In this document: positions 1-7,127 of the stretch, piece by piece
Layout of the letters: the number at the start of each line of letters is the position of its first letter
Position numbering within the stretch: position 1 is the stretch's first letter
Source: Pseudomonadota bacterium
GTDB taxonomy: Bacteria > Pseudomonadota > Alphaproteobacteria > Sphingomonadales > Sphingomonadaceae
Assembly (NCBI GenBank): GCA_023390675.1
Contig: JAEWCK010000049.1
Span: 1 to 35,059, forward strand
DNA length: 35,059 bases
Reading direction: 5' to 3'
Position numbers and translations under genes: made by a program
The notes under the pieces: generated by a model
The model's database searches: none
The model's input: only the letters and a program-made list of their open reading frames with translations
What the model was told of the DNA's origin: nothing

Positions 1-52
1 CTCCCCCTCCGTCAGCCTTCGGCCGACACCTCCCCCTTGGCGGGCGAGGACG
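1..52. repeat. Intergenic palindromic (REP-like) repeat, cut by the window edge
   Basis: The first 52 bases hold two imperfect inverted repeats: GTCAGCC-TTC-GGCCGAC (12-28) and a CTCCCCC...GGCGAGG pair (about 31-49). Read on the minus strand, the segment encodes 'SPAKGEVSAEG', a peptide I recall from spurious ORFs over dispersed GC-rich intergenic repeats in alphaproteobacteria. It lies directly downstream of the hydrolase gene (stop at 56), so it may also act as that gene's terminator. The left end is outside the window. Its copy number cannot be judged here. Confidence 0.45.
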
Positions 53-55
53 GGA

Positions 56-1024
56 TTACCCGAACAACCCATGGCTCTTCGCCCAGGCATGGAACAGCTC
101 GGGCCATGCCGACACCGGCTTGCCCTCGGCGAAACGCAGCCCGAAGCCATGCCCGCCCAGTTCGAAGAGGTGCATCTCCACCGGCACGCCAGCGGCCTTG
201 AGCGCCGCGCGAAACGCCAGCGTGTTCGCCACCGGTACCGTGCCGTCGTCCTCGGCGTGCGCGAGGAAGCAGGGCGGAGTGTCCTTCGTCACTTGCCGCT
301 CGGGCGAATGTTCGGCTGCCAGCTCGGGCGACGGAGTCTCGCCGATCAGCTTGTTGCGCGATCCGATATGCGCGAAGCCCGGGTCCATCGTCACGACGGG
401 ATAGATCGGCGCGGCGAGCGTCGGCCGCGCGTCGAGCGCGTCGCTCGAATCGACCGGATCGTAGACCTTGCGCTCGAAGCGCGTCGCGAGGTCGGCGCAG
501 AGATGCCCGCCCGCCGAGAAGCCCATCGCCGCGACGCGCTTCGGATCGATCTTCCACTTGTCCGATTGCGCGCGGATCAGCCGCATCGCGCGCTGCGCAT
601 CGGCGAGCGCGACATTGGGCGCGTCCTGCCACGGATCGCCGGGCAGGCGGTAGAGCAGCACGAACACGGTCACGCCGCGCGCGGCGAGCCACTTGCCGAT
701 CTCATAGCCTTCCTTGTCGAGCACCACGCGCTCATAGCCGCCGCCCGGCGTCACCAGCACCGCCGCGCCGTTGGGATTTGCGGCGCGGAACACGTCGAGC
801 CGCGGCGTGCGGATATGGTCCATCGCCCGGTCGGGAAAGCTCGGATCCTTGCCGCGCACCAGCATATGGTCGTCGAACGGCTTCAGCAGCCCCGGCGCCT
901 CGCCCGGCCACAGATGGAAACTCGCGTCGGGCTCGATCGGGCCGTTGCCGGTCGGGGCGCATGCGGCGGCAGTGGGAAGGAGCGTGCCGGCGAGGCCGGC
1001 GGCGAGCAGGTTGCGGCGATCCAT
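56..1024 (-). CDS. Exported alpha/beta-hydrolase (acetylesterase-like)
   Basis: A 322-residue alpha/beta-hydrolase of the acetyl-xylan-esterase/BD-FAE-like group. The nucleophile elbow is GFSAGG (Ser170), the oxyanion segment is PGGGY (93-97), and the acid and base of the triad are probably the Asp in 'HAEDDGTVP' and the His in 'GGHGFG' near the C-terminus. The N-terminus 'MDRRNLLAAGLAG' has a twin-arginine-like start, a hydrophobic stretch and then 'TAAACAP', which could be a lipobox with Cys22, so a periplasmic or lipid-anchored esterase is likely. I chose the ATG at 1024 because it begins this signal; an in-frame upstream extension to 1099 has no signal character. It is divergent from the LprI-like gene with a 73-base shared promoter region. 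Substrate unknown; deacetylation of plant or bacterial polysaccharide is an inference. Confidence 0.85.
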   Translation of the reverse strand: MDRRNLLAAGLAGTLLPTAAACAPTGNGPIEPDASFHLWPGEAPGLLKPFDDHMLVRGKDPSFPDRAMDHIRTPRLDVFRAANPNGAAVLVTPGGGYERVVLDKEGYEIGKWLAARGVTVFVLLYRLPGDPWQDAPNVALADAQRAMRLIRAQSDKWKIDPKRVAAMGFSAGGHLCADLATRFERKVYDPVDSSDALDARPTLAAPIYPVVTMDPGFAHIGSRNKLIGETPSPELAAEHSPERQVTKDTPPCFLAHAEDDGTVPVANTLAFRAALKAAGVPVEMHLFELGGHGFGLRFAEGKPVSAWPELFHAWAKSHGLFG

Positions 1025-1097
1025 GCGCGGAACTGTGCCGTCTCCCCCGCGACTTCGCAATCGAAAGCGGCTATCCTGTGCGCCAGGGAGGGATGCC

Positions 1098-1499
1098 ATG
1101 ATGATGCTCGCACTCGCGCTGACGCTCGCGCCGCTCGACGACGGCTATGCCGCGTGCATGGACAAGGCGCAGACCAACGGGGAATTCTCGGCCTGCGGCA
1201 ATGCGATGCTCGATCGCCGCGAGGCCGAGCTCAATCGCGTGTGGAAGGAAACGATCAAGGCGCTCGACAAGGACGCGCGCGACGCGCTCGTCGTCGAGGA
1301 GCGGCTATGGGCGGCGTACAAGGACAAGAGCTGCGCCTACCTCACCACCGGCTTCTTCGGCCGCGACGGGCAGACCGTGCACGTCTACACCTGCCTCGAG
1401 GGCGTCATCGACCAGCGGATCGAATATCTGCAGAATATCGGCACCGACGGCGAGCAGGAAGGCGAGCCCGACCAGACGGCACATAGGCAAGGGGCGTAG
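1098..1499 (+). CDS. LprI-like (DUF1311) small exported protein
   Basis: A 133-residue protein with a short hydrophobic N-terminus ('MMMLALALTLAPL') followed by the DUF1311/LprI pattern: 'YAACMDKA...FSACGNAML..REAELNRVWK' and later 'LVVEERLWAAYKDKSCAYL' and 'YTCLEGVIDQRIEYL'. Four cysteines are spaced as expected for two disulfides. Proteins of this family are periplasmic; some members (M. tuberculosis LprI) inhibit lysozyme, but the role of most is unknown. The start is one of three consecutive in-frame ATG codons at 1098, 1101 and (out of phase with the signal) later; 1098 follows 'GGGAGGGATGCC', which provides a Shine-Dalgarno sequence. It is divergent from the hydrolase at 56-1024. Confidence 0.8.
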   Translation: MMMLALALTLAPLDDGYAACMDKAQTNGEFSACGNAMLDRREAELNRVWKETIKALDKDARDALVVEERLWAAYKDKSCAYLTTGFFGRDGQTVHVYTCLEGVIDQRIEYLQNIGTDGEQEGEPDQTAHRQGA

Positions 1500-1680
1500 G
1501 CCGAGTGACGCTCTAGGGTACGCCACCCGGCCACGCCCGCATTCCCCATTTAGGGACTCGTGCCGCCGATACCAGTGGGGCTGCGCCGATATGGCCGCGC
1601 GGTGCGGCGAAACTCATCGCGCCTCGCCGCCCGCCCCGGTTGGCATTGCGCCGGGTGTAAACCAGATAGTAAACCGACCC

Positions 1681-2418
1681 ATGCCCAAGCACCGCGCCGA
1701 TCAGCTCCTCGTCGACCGCGGCCTCGCCGAAAGCCGCACCCGTGCTCAGGCTCTGATCATGGCGGGGCTGGTGGTCTCGGGCGACCGCAAGGTCGACAAG
1801 CCCGGCCAGCAGCTCGCCGAGGATGCCGCGCTCGAAGTGAAGGGCCGCGACCACCCCTGGGTCTCGCGCGGCGGCATCAAGCTCGCCCATGCGCTCGATC
1901 ATTTCGGCTGGGACGTCACCGGCGCGGTCGCGATCGATGTCGGCTCCTCGACCGGCGGCTTCACCGACGTCCTCCTCCAGCGCGGCGCGGCGCGGGTCTA
2001 TGCCGTCGACAGCGGCACCAACCAGCTCGCCTGGAAGCTCCGCCAAGATCCCCGCGTCGTGGTCCACGAACAGACCAGCGCGCGCATCCTCACCGATGCG
2101 CACATCCCCGAGCCAATCGACCTGATCGTCTGCGACGCGAGCTTCATTGGCCTCGCCAAGGTGCTCGAGGTGCCATTCCGCTTCGCCGCCCCCGGCGCGC
2201 GCCTCGCCGCGTTGATCAAGCCGCAATTCGAGGCGGGGCGCCAGGAAGTGGGGAAGGGCGGCGTGGTACGCGATGCCGCGGTCCACGATCGCGTCTGCCG
2301 CGACGTCGCCGGGTGGGTCGCGGCGCAGGGCTGGAGCGTTCTCGGCGTCACTCAGAGCCCGATCACGGGCCCCGAAGGCAATGTCGAGTTCCTGATCGGC
2401 GCGAAACGGGACAGTTGA
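1681..2418 (+). CDS. tlyA: TlyA-family rRNA 2'-O-methyltransferase
   Basis: A 245-residue protein of the TlyA/hemolysin-A-type FtsJ-like methyltransferases, which methylate cytidines of 16S and 23S rRNA in the best-studied members. Residues 1-65 form an S4 RNA-binding domain ('RADQLLVDRGLAESRTRAQALIMAG'), followed by 'VSRGGIKL', the SAM-binding motif 'IDVGSSTGGFTDVLL', then 'VCDASFIGL' and the 'LIKPQFE' segment with the catalytic Lys. Length is normal for the family. The ATG at 1681 fits exactly the conserved start of the S4 domain. The 181 bases before it (1500-1680) hold no gene that I can recognise. The historical name haemolysin is misleading; RNA modification is the supported role. Confidence 0.92.
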   Translation: MPKHRADQLLVDRGLAESRTRAQALIMAGLVVSGDRKVDKPGQQLAEDAALEVKGRDHPWVSRGGIKLAHALDHFGWDVTGAVAIDVGSSTGGFTDVLLQRGAARVYAVDSGTNQLAWKLRQDPRVVVHEQTSARILTDAHIPEPIDLIVCDASFIGLAKVLEVPFRFAAPGARLAALIKPQFEAGRQEVGKGGVVRDAAVHDRVCRDVAGWVAAQGWSVLGVTQSPITGPEGNVEFLIGAKRDS

Positions 2419-2486
2419 GCCCGCGCCGCTTGCCTTTGTGGGCGGCGCAACATAGCCCTGTGTGCAGATAAGAATTTTGGAGGTTC

Positions 2487-3047
2487 GTGTTGAGGGAAAT
2501 CGCATCGAGGGGGCAGCTGAGGCTCGCCTATCTGCGATGGGCGGTGGTGACGGTCCCCTTCATCCTGCTGCTCGGCTTCGCCTCGGCGCGCCTCGCGCCC
2601 ACCGGCCCCGAAAACCCGTGGTACGTGCGGCTGGTCAAGCCCGAGCAGTTCCCGCCCGAATGGGCCTTCCCGGCCGCTTGGGGCGCAATCTACGTGCTGA
2701 TGGGCCTCGCGCTCGCGATGGTCATCAACGCGCGCGGATCGACGCTGCGCGGCCCGGCGCTCGTCGTCTTTGCGGTGCAGATGGCGGTCAACCTCGCCTG
2801 GTCGCCGGTGTTCTTCGGGATGCATCAGGTCCAGACCGCGATCATCATCATCGGCGCGCTGTTCGTCCTCGCGCTGATCACCACGATCCTGTTCGCGCGG
2901 ATCCGCTGGGGCGCGGCGATCCTGCTGCTCCCCTATCTCGCCTGGCTCGCTTATGCAGGCTTCCTGCTTTATCAGATCGACAGGCTCAATCCGAACGCCG
3001 GAAGCCTTGTACCTTCGCGCTCGGCCGACCAAATCCGGATCATCTGA
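2487..3047 (+). CDS. tspO: TspO/MBR-family membrane protein
   Basis: A 186-residue protein with five predicted membrane segments and the TspO/peripheral benzodiazepine receptor signature: 'PEQFPPEWAFPAAWGAIYVLMG' region with the conserved Pro and Trp residues, then 'MAVNLAWSPVFFG' and 'LPYLAWLAYAGFL'. TspO proteins bind tetrapyrroles such as protoporphyrin IX and take part in stress and pigment control in alphaproteobacteria. The C-terminus carries about 20 extra polar residues. The start is uncertain: GTG at 2487 and TTG at 2490 are adjacent, with a good TGGAGG at 2478-2483; spacing (3 versus 6 bases) favours TTG 2490. The ubiK-like gene follows after 19 bases, so the two may be co-transcribed. 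Confidence 0.9.
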   Translation: MLREIASRGQLRLAYLRWAVVTVPFILLLGFASARLAPTGPENPWYVRLVKPEQFPPEWAFPAAWGAIYVLMGLALAMVINARGSTLRGPALVVFAVQMAVNLAWSPVFFGMHQVQTAIIIIGALFVLALITTILFARIRWGAAILLLPYLAWLAYAGFLLYQIDRLNPNAGSLVPSRSADQIRII

Positions 3048-3066
3048 CCGATTCGAGGAATTTGAA

Positions 3067-3366
3067 ATGCAGACCGACAACCGCCTGTTCGACGATTTCG
3101 TCAAGTTCGTGAACGGCGCGGCGGGCACGATGGCGGGCGTGGCGCGCGAGACCAGCGAGGCCGCGCGCGAGCGCGCGAAGGAATGGATCGGCGGGATGGA
3201 CTTCGTCGCACGCGACGAGTTCGACGCAGTCAAGGCAATGGCCGCCGCCGCCCGCGACGAGGCCGATGCGCTAAAGGCGCGCGTCGCTGCGCTCGAGGCA
3301 CAGCTCGCCGGGCAGGCTGCGCCGGTCGCCGCCACGCCGCGCGCGGCCAGGAAGCAGCAGCCCTGA
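3067..3366 (+). CDS. ubiK: UbiK-family accessory factor (BMFP domain)
   Basis: A 99-residue protein with the layout of UbiK/YqiC: an amphipathic N-terminal part ('MQTDNRLFDDFVKFVNGAAGTMAGVARE') and a C-terminal coiled coil ('DEADALKARVAALEAQLA'), with the conserved 'DFVARDEFDAVKAMAAAARDE' in between. UbiK is an accessory factor of aerobic ubiquinone synthesis that binds UbiJ and lipids. The start at 3067 is the only sensible ATG and follows GAGGAA at 3055-3060. It lies 19 bases after tspO. The tail 'TPRAARKQQP' is basic and low-complexity. The family assignment rests on pattern rather than on strong motifs; gene symbol is tentative. Confidence 0.75.
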   Translation: MQTDNRLFDDFVKFVNGAAGTMAGVARETSEAARERAKEWIGGMDFVARDEFDAVKAMAAAARDEADALKARVAALEAQLAGQAAPVAATPRAARKQQP

Positions 3367-3445
3367 TTGTTCACGGCTTGTCCACAGCTTTCGCGCAGGC
3401 TTGTGCACCTGCGCGCTTGTGCCGAATCCATGGGATTGGCAGGTA

Positions 3446-3466
3446 ACCCCCGAGGGTATCGGGGGT
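3446..3466 (+). promoter_or_regulatory. Leader hairpin touching the YbjN ribosome-binding site
   Basis: ACCCCCGA (3446-3453), loop GGGTA (3454-3458) and TCGGGGGT (3459-3466) form a perfect 8-bp stem. The next bases, GGAGG at 3467-3471, are the Shine-Dalgarno sequence of the YbjN gene, so the stem abuts the ribosome-binding site. There is no T-run after it, so it is not a normal intrinsic terminator. A role in translation control is an inference. Confidence 0.5.
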
Positions 3467-3473
3467 GGAGGTT

Positions 3474-3977
3474 ATGATGCTCGACGAAGCCGAGTTCGAC
3501 CGCGAAGACGCCGCACCGATCGACATGCTCGAGACCTATTTCGCCGCGCATGGCTGGTCTCATGAGCGCGAAGAAGAGGAAATTGTCGCCAAGGTAAAGG
3601 GCAGCTGGACCGAGTACGAGCTGCGCGCGATCTGGCGCGAGGACGACGGCGTCCTCCAGTTCCTCGCCTTCCCCGACATCCGCGTTCCGGACGAGCGCCG
3701 CGTCGCGCTTTACGAGACGATAGGGCTGGTCAACGAGCAGCTCTGGATCGGCCATTTCGAATTGTGGTCGGCGAGCGGCATCCTGCTTTTCCGTCACGCT
3801 GCGATGATCGACGGCGAGCAGCCCACGCTCAGCCTCGCTCAGGCCGAACTGCTGGTCGAAAGCGCGATCGACGAGTGCGAGCGCTTCTACCCCGTCTTCC
3901 AGTTCGTGCTGTGGGGCGGAAAGACCCCGCAGGACGCGCTCGCCTCGTCGCTGATCGAAACGCAAGGCGAAGCGTGA
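3474..3977 (+). CDS. YbjN-domain protein
   Basis: A 167-residue cytosolic protein of the YbjN family (type III secretion chaperone-like fold), without catalytic motifs. It opens with 'MMLDEAEFDREDAAPIDMLETYFAAHGW' and has the family's acidic first half, the central 'ERRVALYETIGLVNEQLWIGHFEL' helix and a C-terminal helix 'LLVESAIDECERFYPVFQFVLWGG'. YbjN genes commonly sit directly before proC in alphaproteobacteria, as here: its TGA (3975-3977) overlaps the GTG start of proC by four bases. ATG codons at 3474 and 3477 are both possible; the distance from GGAGG (3467-3471) favours 3477. Function is unknown; in E. coli YbjN affects stress tolerance and motility. Confidence 0.85.
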   Translation: MMLDEAEFDREDAAPIDMLETYFAAHGWSHEREEEEIVAKVKGSWTEYELRAIWREDDGVLQFLAFPDIRVPDERRVALYETIGLVNEQLWIGHFELWSASGILLFRHAAMIDGEQPTLSLAQAELLVESAIDECERFYPVFQFVLWGGKTPQDALASSLIETQGEA

Positions 3978-4780
3978 GCCCGCCCGCCAGCCTCTGGCTG
4001 GTCGGCGCCGGCAACATGGCGGGCGCGATGCTGCGCCGCTGGGTGGCGAGCGGTGCGGTCGATCCGGCGCGCGTCTTTGTCGTCAATCGCCATGACCGCG
4101 AGCTGCCCGAGGGCGTTCGCCAGGGCCGCGCCTTCCCCGACGAGCCGCTCCCCGACGCCGTGATGCTCGGCATGAAGCCGCAGCAGATCGGCGAAGTCGC
4201 TGCGGCGCACGGCTCTCGCATCGCCGGCGTACCGCTGCTCGTCTCAATCCTCGCCGGCGCGGAAGAGACGGTGCTCGCCGAACGCTTCAAGCCCGGCGCG
4301 GTGGTGCGCGCGATGCCCAATCTGCCGGTCGCGATCGGAAGGGGCGTGACGACGCTCTACTCCTCGACCGCCGACGCTGCCGCCCGCGACGCAGTCGAGG
4401 CGCTGATGACGCCGCTCGGTCTGGTCGAATGGATCGCCGACGAGACGCTCTACGGCGCGTTTACGACGCTCCATGGCTGCGGCCCGGCTTTCGTCTATCG
4501 CTTCATCGATGCGCTCGCTTCGGCAGGCGTGGCGCTCGGCATGCAACCGGAGCAGGCCGAACGGCTCGCGCTCGCCACAGTCGAGGGCGCAGGACTGCTC
4601 GCGGCGGAAGCCGACGCCCCTCCCGCGGCGCTCGCCGACCGCGTCGCCAGCCCGGGCGGATCGACACGGCAGGGGCTCAACGTGCTCGACGAGGGCGACG
4701 CGCTAAAGAACCTGCTTCGCGCGACGCTTGCCGCGTCGGCGTGGCGCGACGCCGAAATGGCCGCCGAAGCCCGCAAATAG
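3974..4780 (+). CDS. proC: Pyrroline-5-carboxylate reductase
   Basis: A 268-residue enzyme for the last step of proline synthesis, reducing 1-pyrroline-5-carboxylate to proline with NAD(P)H in the cytosol. The N-terminal Rossmann motif is 'LWLVGAGNMAGAML', 'AMPNLPVAIGRGVT' is the conserved substrate-domain strand, and the C-terminal signature 'RVASPGGSTRQGLNVLDEG' is intact. Length is normal. The start is GTG at 3974, which overlaps the stop of the YbjN gene (GTGA), indicating translational coupling; no ATG exists between this point and the Rossmann motif. Confidence 0.95.
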   Translation: MSPPASLWLVGAGNMAGAMLRRWVASGAVDPARVFVVNRHDRELPEGVRQGRAFPDEPLPDAVMLGMKPQQIGEVAAAHGSRIAGVPLLVSILAGAEETVLAERFKPGAVVRAMPNLPVAIGRGVTTLYSSTADAAARDAVEALMTPLGLVEWIADETLYGAFTTLHGCGPAFVYRFIDALASAGVALGMQPEQAERLALATVEGAGLLAAEADAPPAALADRVASPGGSTRQGLNVLDEGDALKNLLRATLAASAWRDAEMAAEARK

Positions 4781-4782
4781 CC

Positions 4783-4807
4783 GGAACGGCCGCGCGTGGT
4801 GCGGGTT
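4783..4807 (+). promoter_or_regulatory. Possible EcfG (general stress) promoter before the hemerythrin gene
   Basis: GGAAC at 4783-4787 matches the -35 box of EcfG promoters; 16 bases later GGTT at 4804-4807 differs from the -10 consensus CGTT at one base. The spacing is the same as in the perfect site before otsB. Position is 31 bases before the ATG. Start of transcription would be near 4814. Confidence 0.4.
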
Positions 4808-4810
4808 TTA

Positions 4811-4834
4811 TCCTCCGAACCCGGTTTTGGAGGA
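4811..4834 (+). promoter_or_regulatory. Inverted repeat that can pair with the hemerythrin Shine-Dalgarno
   Basis: TCCTCC at 4811-4816 is perfectly complementary to GGAGGA at 4829-4834, the ribosome-binding site of the hemerythrin gene, and AAC/GTT inside can extend the stem. If the transcript includes 4811-4816, the site would be masked. If the EcfG-like promoter just upstream is used, the transcript would begin at about 4814 and lose part of the arm, so the two readings compete. Confidence 0.35.
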
Positions 4835-4838
4835 AGAC

Positions 4839-5447
4839 ATGACGACCACCACTGCGACGCGCGACAAGCAGGGCCGCTTTACCGGCTCGAAGAAGACAAG
4901 CAGCACCGCCAATCTTGGCATGGTCGCGGGCGCAGTCGCGGGCGGCGCTGCGCTCGGCATCCTTGCGATGTTCGGGCGCAAGGCGGCGGTCCAGGCCCCG
5001 ACGGCGCTCGCCGGGAATTGGGACGAGGCGCTGATCGTCGAGCACGAAGCGACGCGCAAGGTGTTCGACGCGATCGAGGCGACCGACGAGAAGGCGACGG
5101 TCAAGCGCAACATGCTGCTCTCGCACCTGAAGCACGCGCTGATGAAGCACGCGATCGAGGAAGAGAATGTCATCTACCCGGCGCTGCGCGAGGCGGGCCA
5201 GACCGAGGCGGCCGATCATCTCAACAACGAGCATGGCTATGTGAAGCAGTATCTCTACGAGTTGGAGAACACGCCCACCGCCTCGCCCGACTGGATCGCC
5301 AAGGTCCGCGAATTCCGCGCGATGATCGAGGAGCACATGCAGGAGGAGGAGATGAAGCTCTTCCCGATGCTCCGCGCGCAGCTCAGCGAAGAGAAGAACA
5401 AGCTGCTCACCGCGACGATGAACAAGGAAGGCTTCAAGGTCGCCTGA
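4839..5447 (+). CDS. Membrane-anchored hemerythrin-domain protein
   Basis: A 202-residue protein with one N-terminal hydrophobic glycine/alanine-rich segment (about residues 26-46) and a C-terminal hemerythrin HHE fold. Likely di-iron ligands are in 'IVEHEATRKVFDAI', 'HLKHALMKHAIEEENVIYPAL', 'NNEHGYVKQYL' and 'MIEEHMQEEEMKLFPML'. Such proteins bind O2 or NO or manage iron under oxidative stress; this is family knowledge, not shown here. ATG at 4839 follows TGGAGGA at ideal distance. The start of the protein, 'TTTATRDKQGRFTGSKK', is polar and basic, suggesting a cytosolic N-terminus. It ends four bases from the convergent marR gene. Confidence 0.88.
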   Translation: MTTTTATRDKQGRFTGSKKTSSTANLGMVAGAVAGGAALGILAMFGRKAAVQAPTALAGNWDEALIVEHEATRKVFDAIEATDEKATVKRNMLLSHLKHALMKHAIEEENVIYPALREAGQTEAADHLNNEHGYVKQYLYELENTPTASPDWIAKVREFRAMIEEHMQEEEMKLFPMLRAQLSEEKNKLLTATMNKEGFKVA

Positions 5448-5450
5448 GAC

Positions 5451-5939
5451 CTAGCGCCCGAGGGCTGCGATCCTTCCGCGTTCGTCCTCGGGCACCAGTC
5501 CTTCGAGCACGGCCCAGAAGCCGCCCACCGCGCCTTGGCCCGCGCTCGAATAGGCCGCGGACATCTTCTCGCGCAGCGCGTCGAACAATTCGGCCTCGAG
5601 CTTCGCGCCCGCCGCCGTCAGCCGCAGTAGCCGCTGGCGGCGGTCGCGGTCACCGGTTCGCGTCTCGACCAGCCCGCGTTCGGTCAAGTCGCCGAGCACC
5701 CGGCCGAGCGACTGCTTGGTGATCGCGAGGATCGCGAGCAGCTCGCTCACTGTGAGGTCGGGCTTGCGCGCGATGAAATAGAGCGCGCGGTGGTGCGCAC
5801 GGCCCAGTCCCTGCGCCATCAGGCCCGCGTCGATCGAGCGCGTCAAATGCGCGTAACCGAAATAGAGCAGCTCCACGCCGCGGCGGATCTCTGGCTCGCG
5901 GAGGAAAAGCGGGGATGCGGCGGGAATTGTGGCAGCCAT
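5451..5939 (-). CDS. MarR-family transcriptional regulator
   Basis: A 162-residue winged-helix regulator. The helix-turn-helix is 'LTVSELLAILAITKQSLGRVLGDLTERGLVE' followed by the wing 'TRTGDRDRRQRLLRLTAAG', typical for MarR. The N-terminal helix 'ELLYFGYAHLTRSIDAGLMAQGLGRAHHRALYFI' forms the dimer region. I chose ATG 5939; an in-frame GTG at 5957 would add six residues. It is divergent from ilvE, an arrangement that suggests autoregulation and control of ilvE through the intervening 67 bases, where an inverted repeat is visible. Ligand unknown. Confidence 0.9.
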   Translation of the reverse strand: MAATIPAASPLFLREPEIRRGVELLYFGYAHLTRSIDAGLMAQGLGRAHHRALYFIARKPDLTVSELLAILAITKQSLGRVLGDLTERGLVETRTGDRDRRQRLLRLTAAGAKLEAELFDALREKMSAAYSSAGQGAVGGFWAVLEGLVPEDERGRIAALGR

Positions 5940-5970
5940 GTTGACCGTTTCTGCCACCGCGCCTAACCCG

Positions 5971-5986
5971 CTGCAAGTCGCTGCAG
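5971..5986. promoter_or_regulatory. Candidate MarR operator between marR and ilvE
   Basis: CTGCAAGTCGCTGCAG is a 16-base element with inverted arms CTGCA/TGCAG. It sits in the divergent promoter region, where an autoregulating MarR protein would bind. A copy with 14 of 16 identical bases occurs at 7277-7292. Binding is inferred, not shown. Confidence 0.4.
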
Positions 5987-6006
5987 GCTAGAGTCGGGAA
6001 CCCCAG

Positions 6007-7104
6007 ATGGACGACACCACGATCCTGGATTTCGAGTTCGAGGCGCATCCCGATCCTGTTCCGGCGGGCGATCGCGCGGCGCTGCTCGCCAATCCGGGGT
6101 TCGGCAAGGTGTTCACCGATCATATGGCGGTGATCCGCTATTCGGCCGACAGGGGCTGGCACGACGCCCGGATCGAGCCGCGCCGCCCGCTCGAGATCGA
6201 TCCGGCCTGCGCGGTGCTCCATTATGCGCAGGAGATCTTCGAGGGCCTCAAGGCCTATCGCACGCCCGACGGCGGCGCCTCACTGTTCCGCGCCGAACAG
6301 AATGCCCGCCGCTTCGCCGAGTCCGCCGAGCGGATGGCGATGGCGCCGCTGCCCGAGAACCTGTTCCTCAATTCGATCCGCGAGCTGGTGAAGCGCGACC
6401 GCGACTGGATACCTGAGATCGAGGGCGGTTCGCTCTATCTGCGCCCCTTCATGTTCGCGAGCGAAGTGTTCCTGGGCGTCAAGCCGGCCAGCGAATATCT
6501 CTACATCGTCCTGGCCTCACCCGCGGGCGCCTATTTCAAGGGCGGCGCGCCGTCGGTGACGCTCTGGGTCTCGGAGCATTACACTCGTGCCGCGCCCGGC
6601 GGCACCGGCGCCGCCAAGTGCGGCGGTAATTATGCGGCCAGCCTCGTCGCGCAGAAGGAAGCGATCGCCGAAGGCTGCGACCAGGTCGTGTTCCTCGACG
6701 CGGTTGAGAACCGCTATGTCGAAGAATTGGGCGGCATGAACGTGATGTTCGTGATGAACGACGGTTCGATCGTCACTCCGCCGCTCGGCGGCACGATCCT
6801 TCCGGGCATCACCCGCGATTCGCTGCTCACGCTGGCGCGCGGGCAGGGGATCGAAGTGCGCGAGGAACGCTACGGCATCGATCAATGGAAGGCCGATGCC
6901 GAGAGCGGCAAGCTGCGCGAGGCCTTTGCCTGCGGCACTGCGGCGGTCCTCACTCCGATCGGCCGGGTGCGCGGGCGCGACTACGAGTTCCAGATGGGCA
7001 ATGGGGGCCCGGGCATGCTCACCGAGAAGCTCCGCGCCGATCTCGTCGCGATTCAGCGCGGCACCGCGCCCGATCCGCACGGCTGGGTTGAACGGCTCTT
7101 CTGA
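6007..7104 (+). CDS. ilvE: Branched-chain amino acid aminotransferase
   Basis: A 365-residue fold-type IV PLP aminotransferase that interconverts leucine, isoleucine or valine and their 2-keto acids with glutamate/2-oxoglutarate. It is of the long (BCAT type II, eukaryote-like) class. Visible motifs: 'YAQEIFEGLKAYRTPDGG', the PLP lysine in 'GAAKCGGNYAASLVAQ' (Lys204), 'EELGGMNVMFV' and 'PPLGGTILPGITRDSLL' for phosphate binding, then 'CGTAAVLTPIGRV'. The ATG at 6007 matches the usual start of this class. Divergent from marR. A tRNA-Gln gene follows after 23 bases. Confidence 0.95.
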   Translation: MDDTTILDFEFEAHPDPVPAGDRAALLANPGFGKVFTDHMAVIRYSADRGWHDARIEPRRPLEIDPACAVLHYAQEIFEGLKAYRTPDGGASLFRAEQNARRFAESAERMAMAPLPENLFLNSIRELVKRDRDWIPEIEGGSLYLRPFMFASEVFLGVKPASEYLYIVLASPAGAYFKGGAPSVTLWVSEHYTRAAPGGTGAAKCGGNYAASLVAQKEAIAEGCDQVVFLDAVENRYVEELGGMNVMFVMNDGSIVTPPLGGTILPGITRDSLLTLARGQGIEVREERYGIDQWKADAESGKLREAFACGTAAVLTPIGRVRGRDYEFQMGNGGPGMLTEKLRADLVAIQRGTAPDPHGWVERLF

Positions 7105-7127
7105 GGCCCTATAAGCCCGGCTCCCGT

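Noticed and set aside
12..692. Minus-strand 226-codon frame ending in SPAKGEVSAEG
   Set aside because: It is a shadow of the alpha/beta-hydrolase gene read through the edge repeat; no domain is visible.
3367..3409. Chromosome replication origin
   Set aside because: The DnaA-like boxes are imperfect, there is no AT-rich unwinding region in this 107-base gap, and the neighbours are not typical origin genes.
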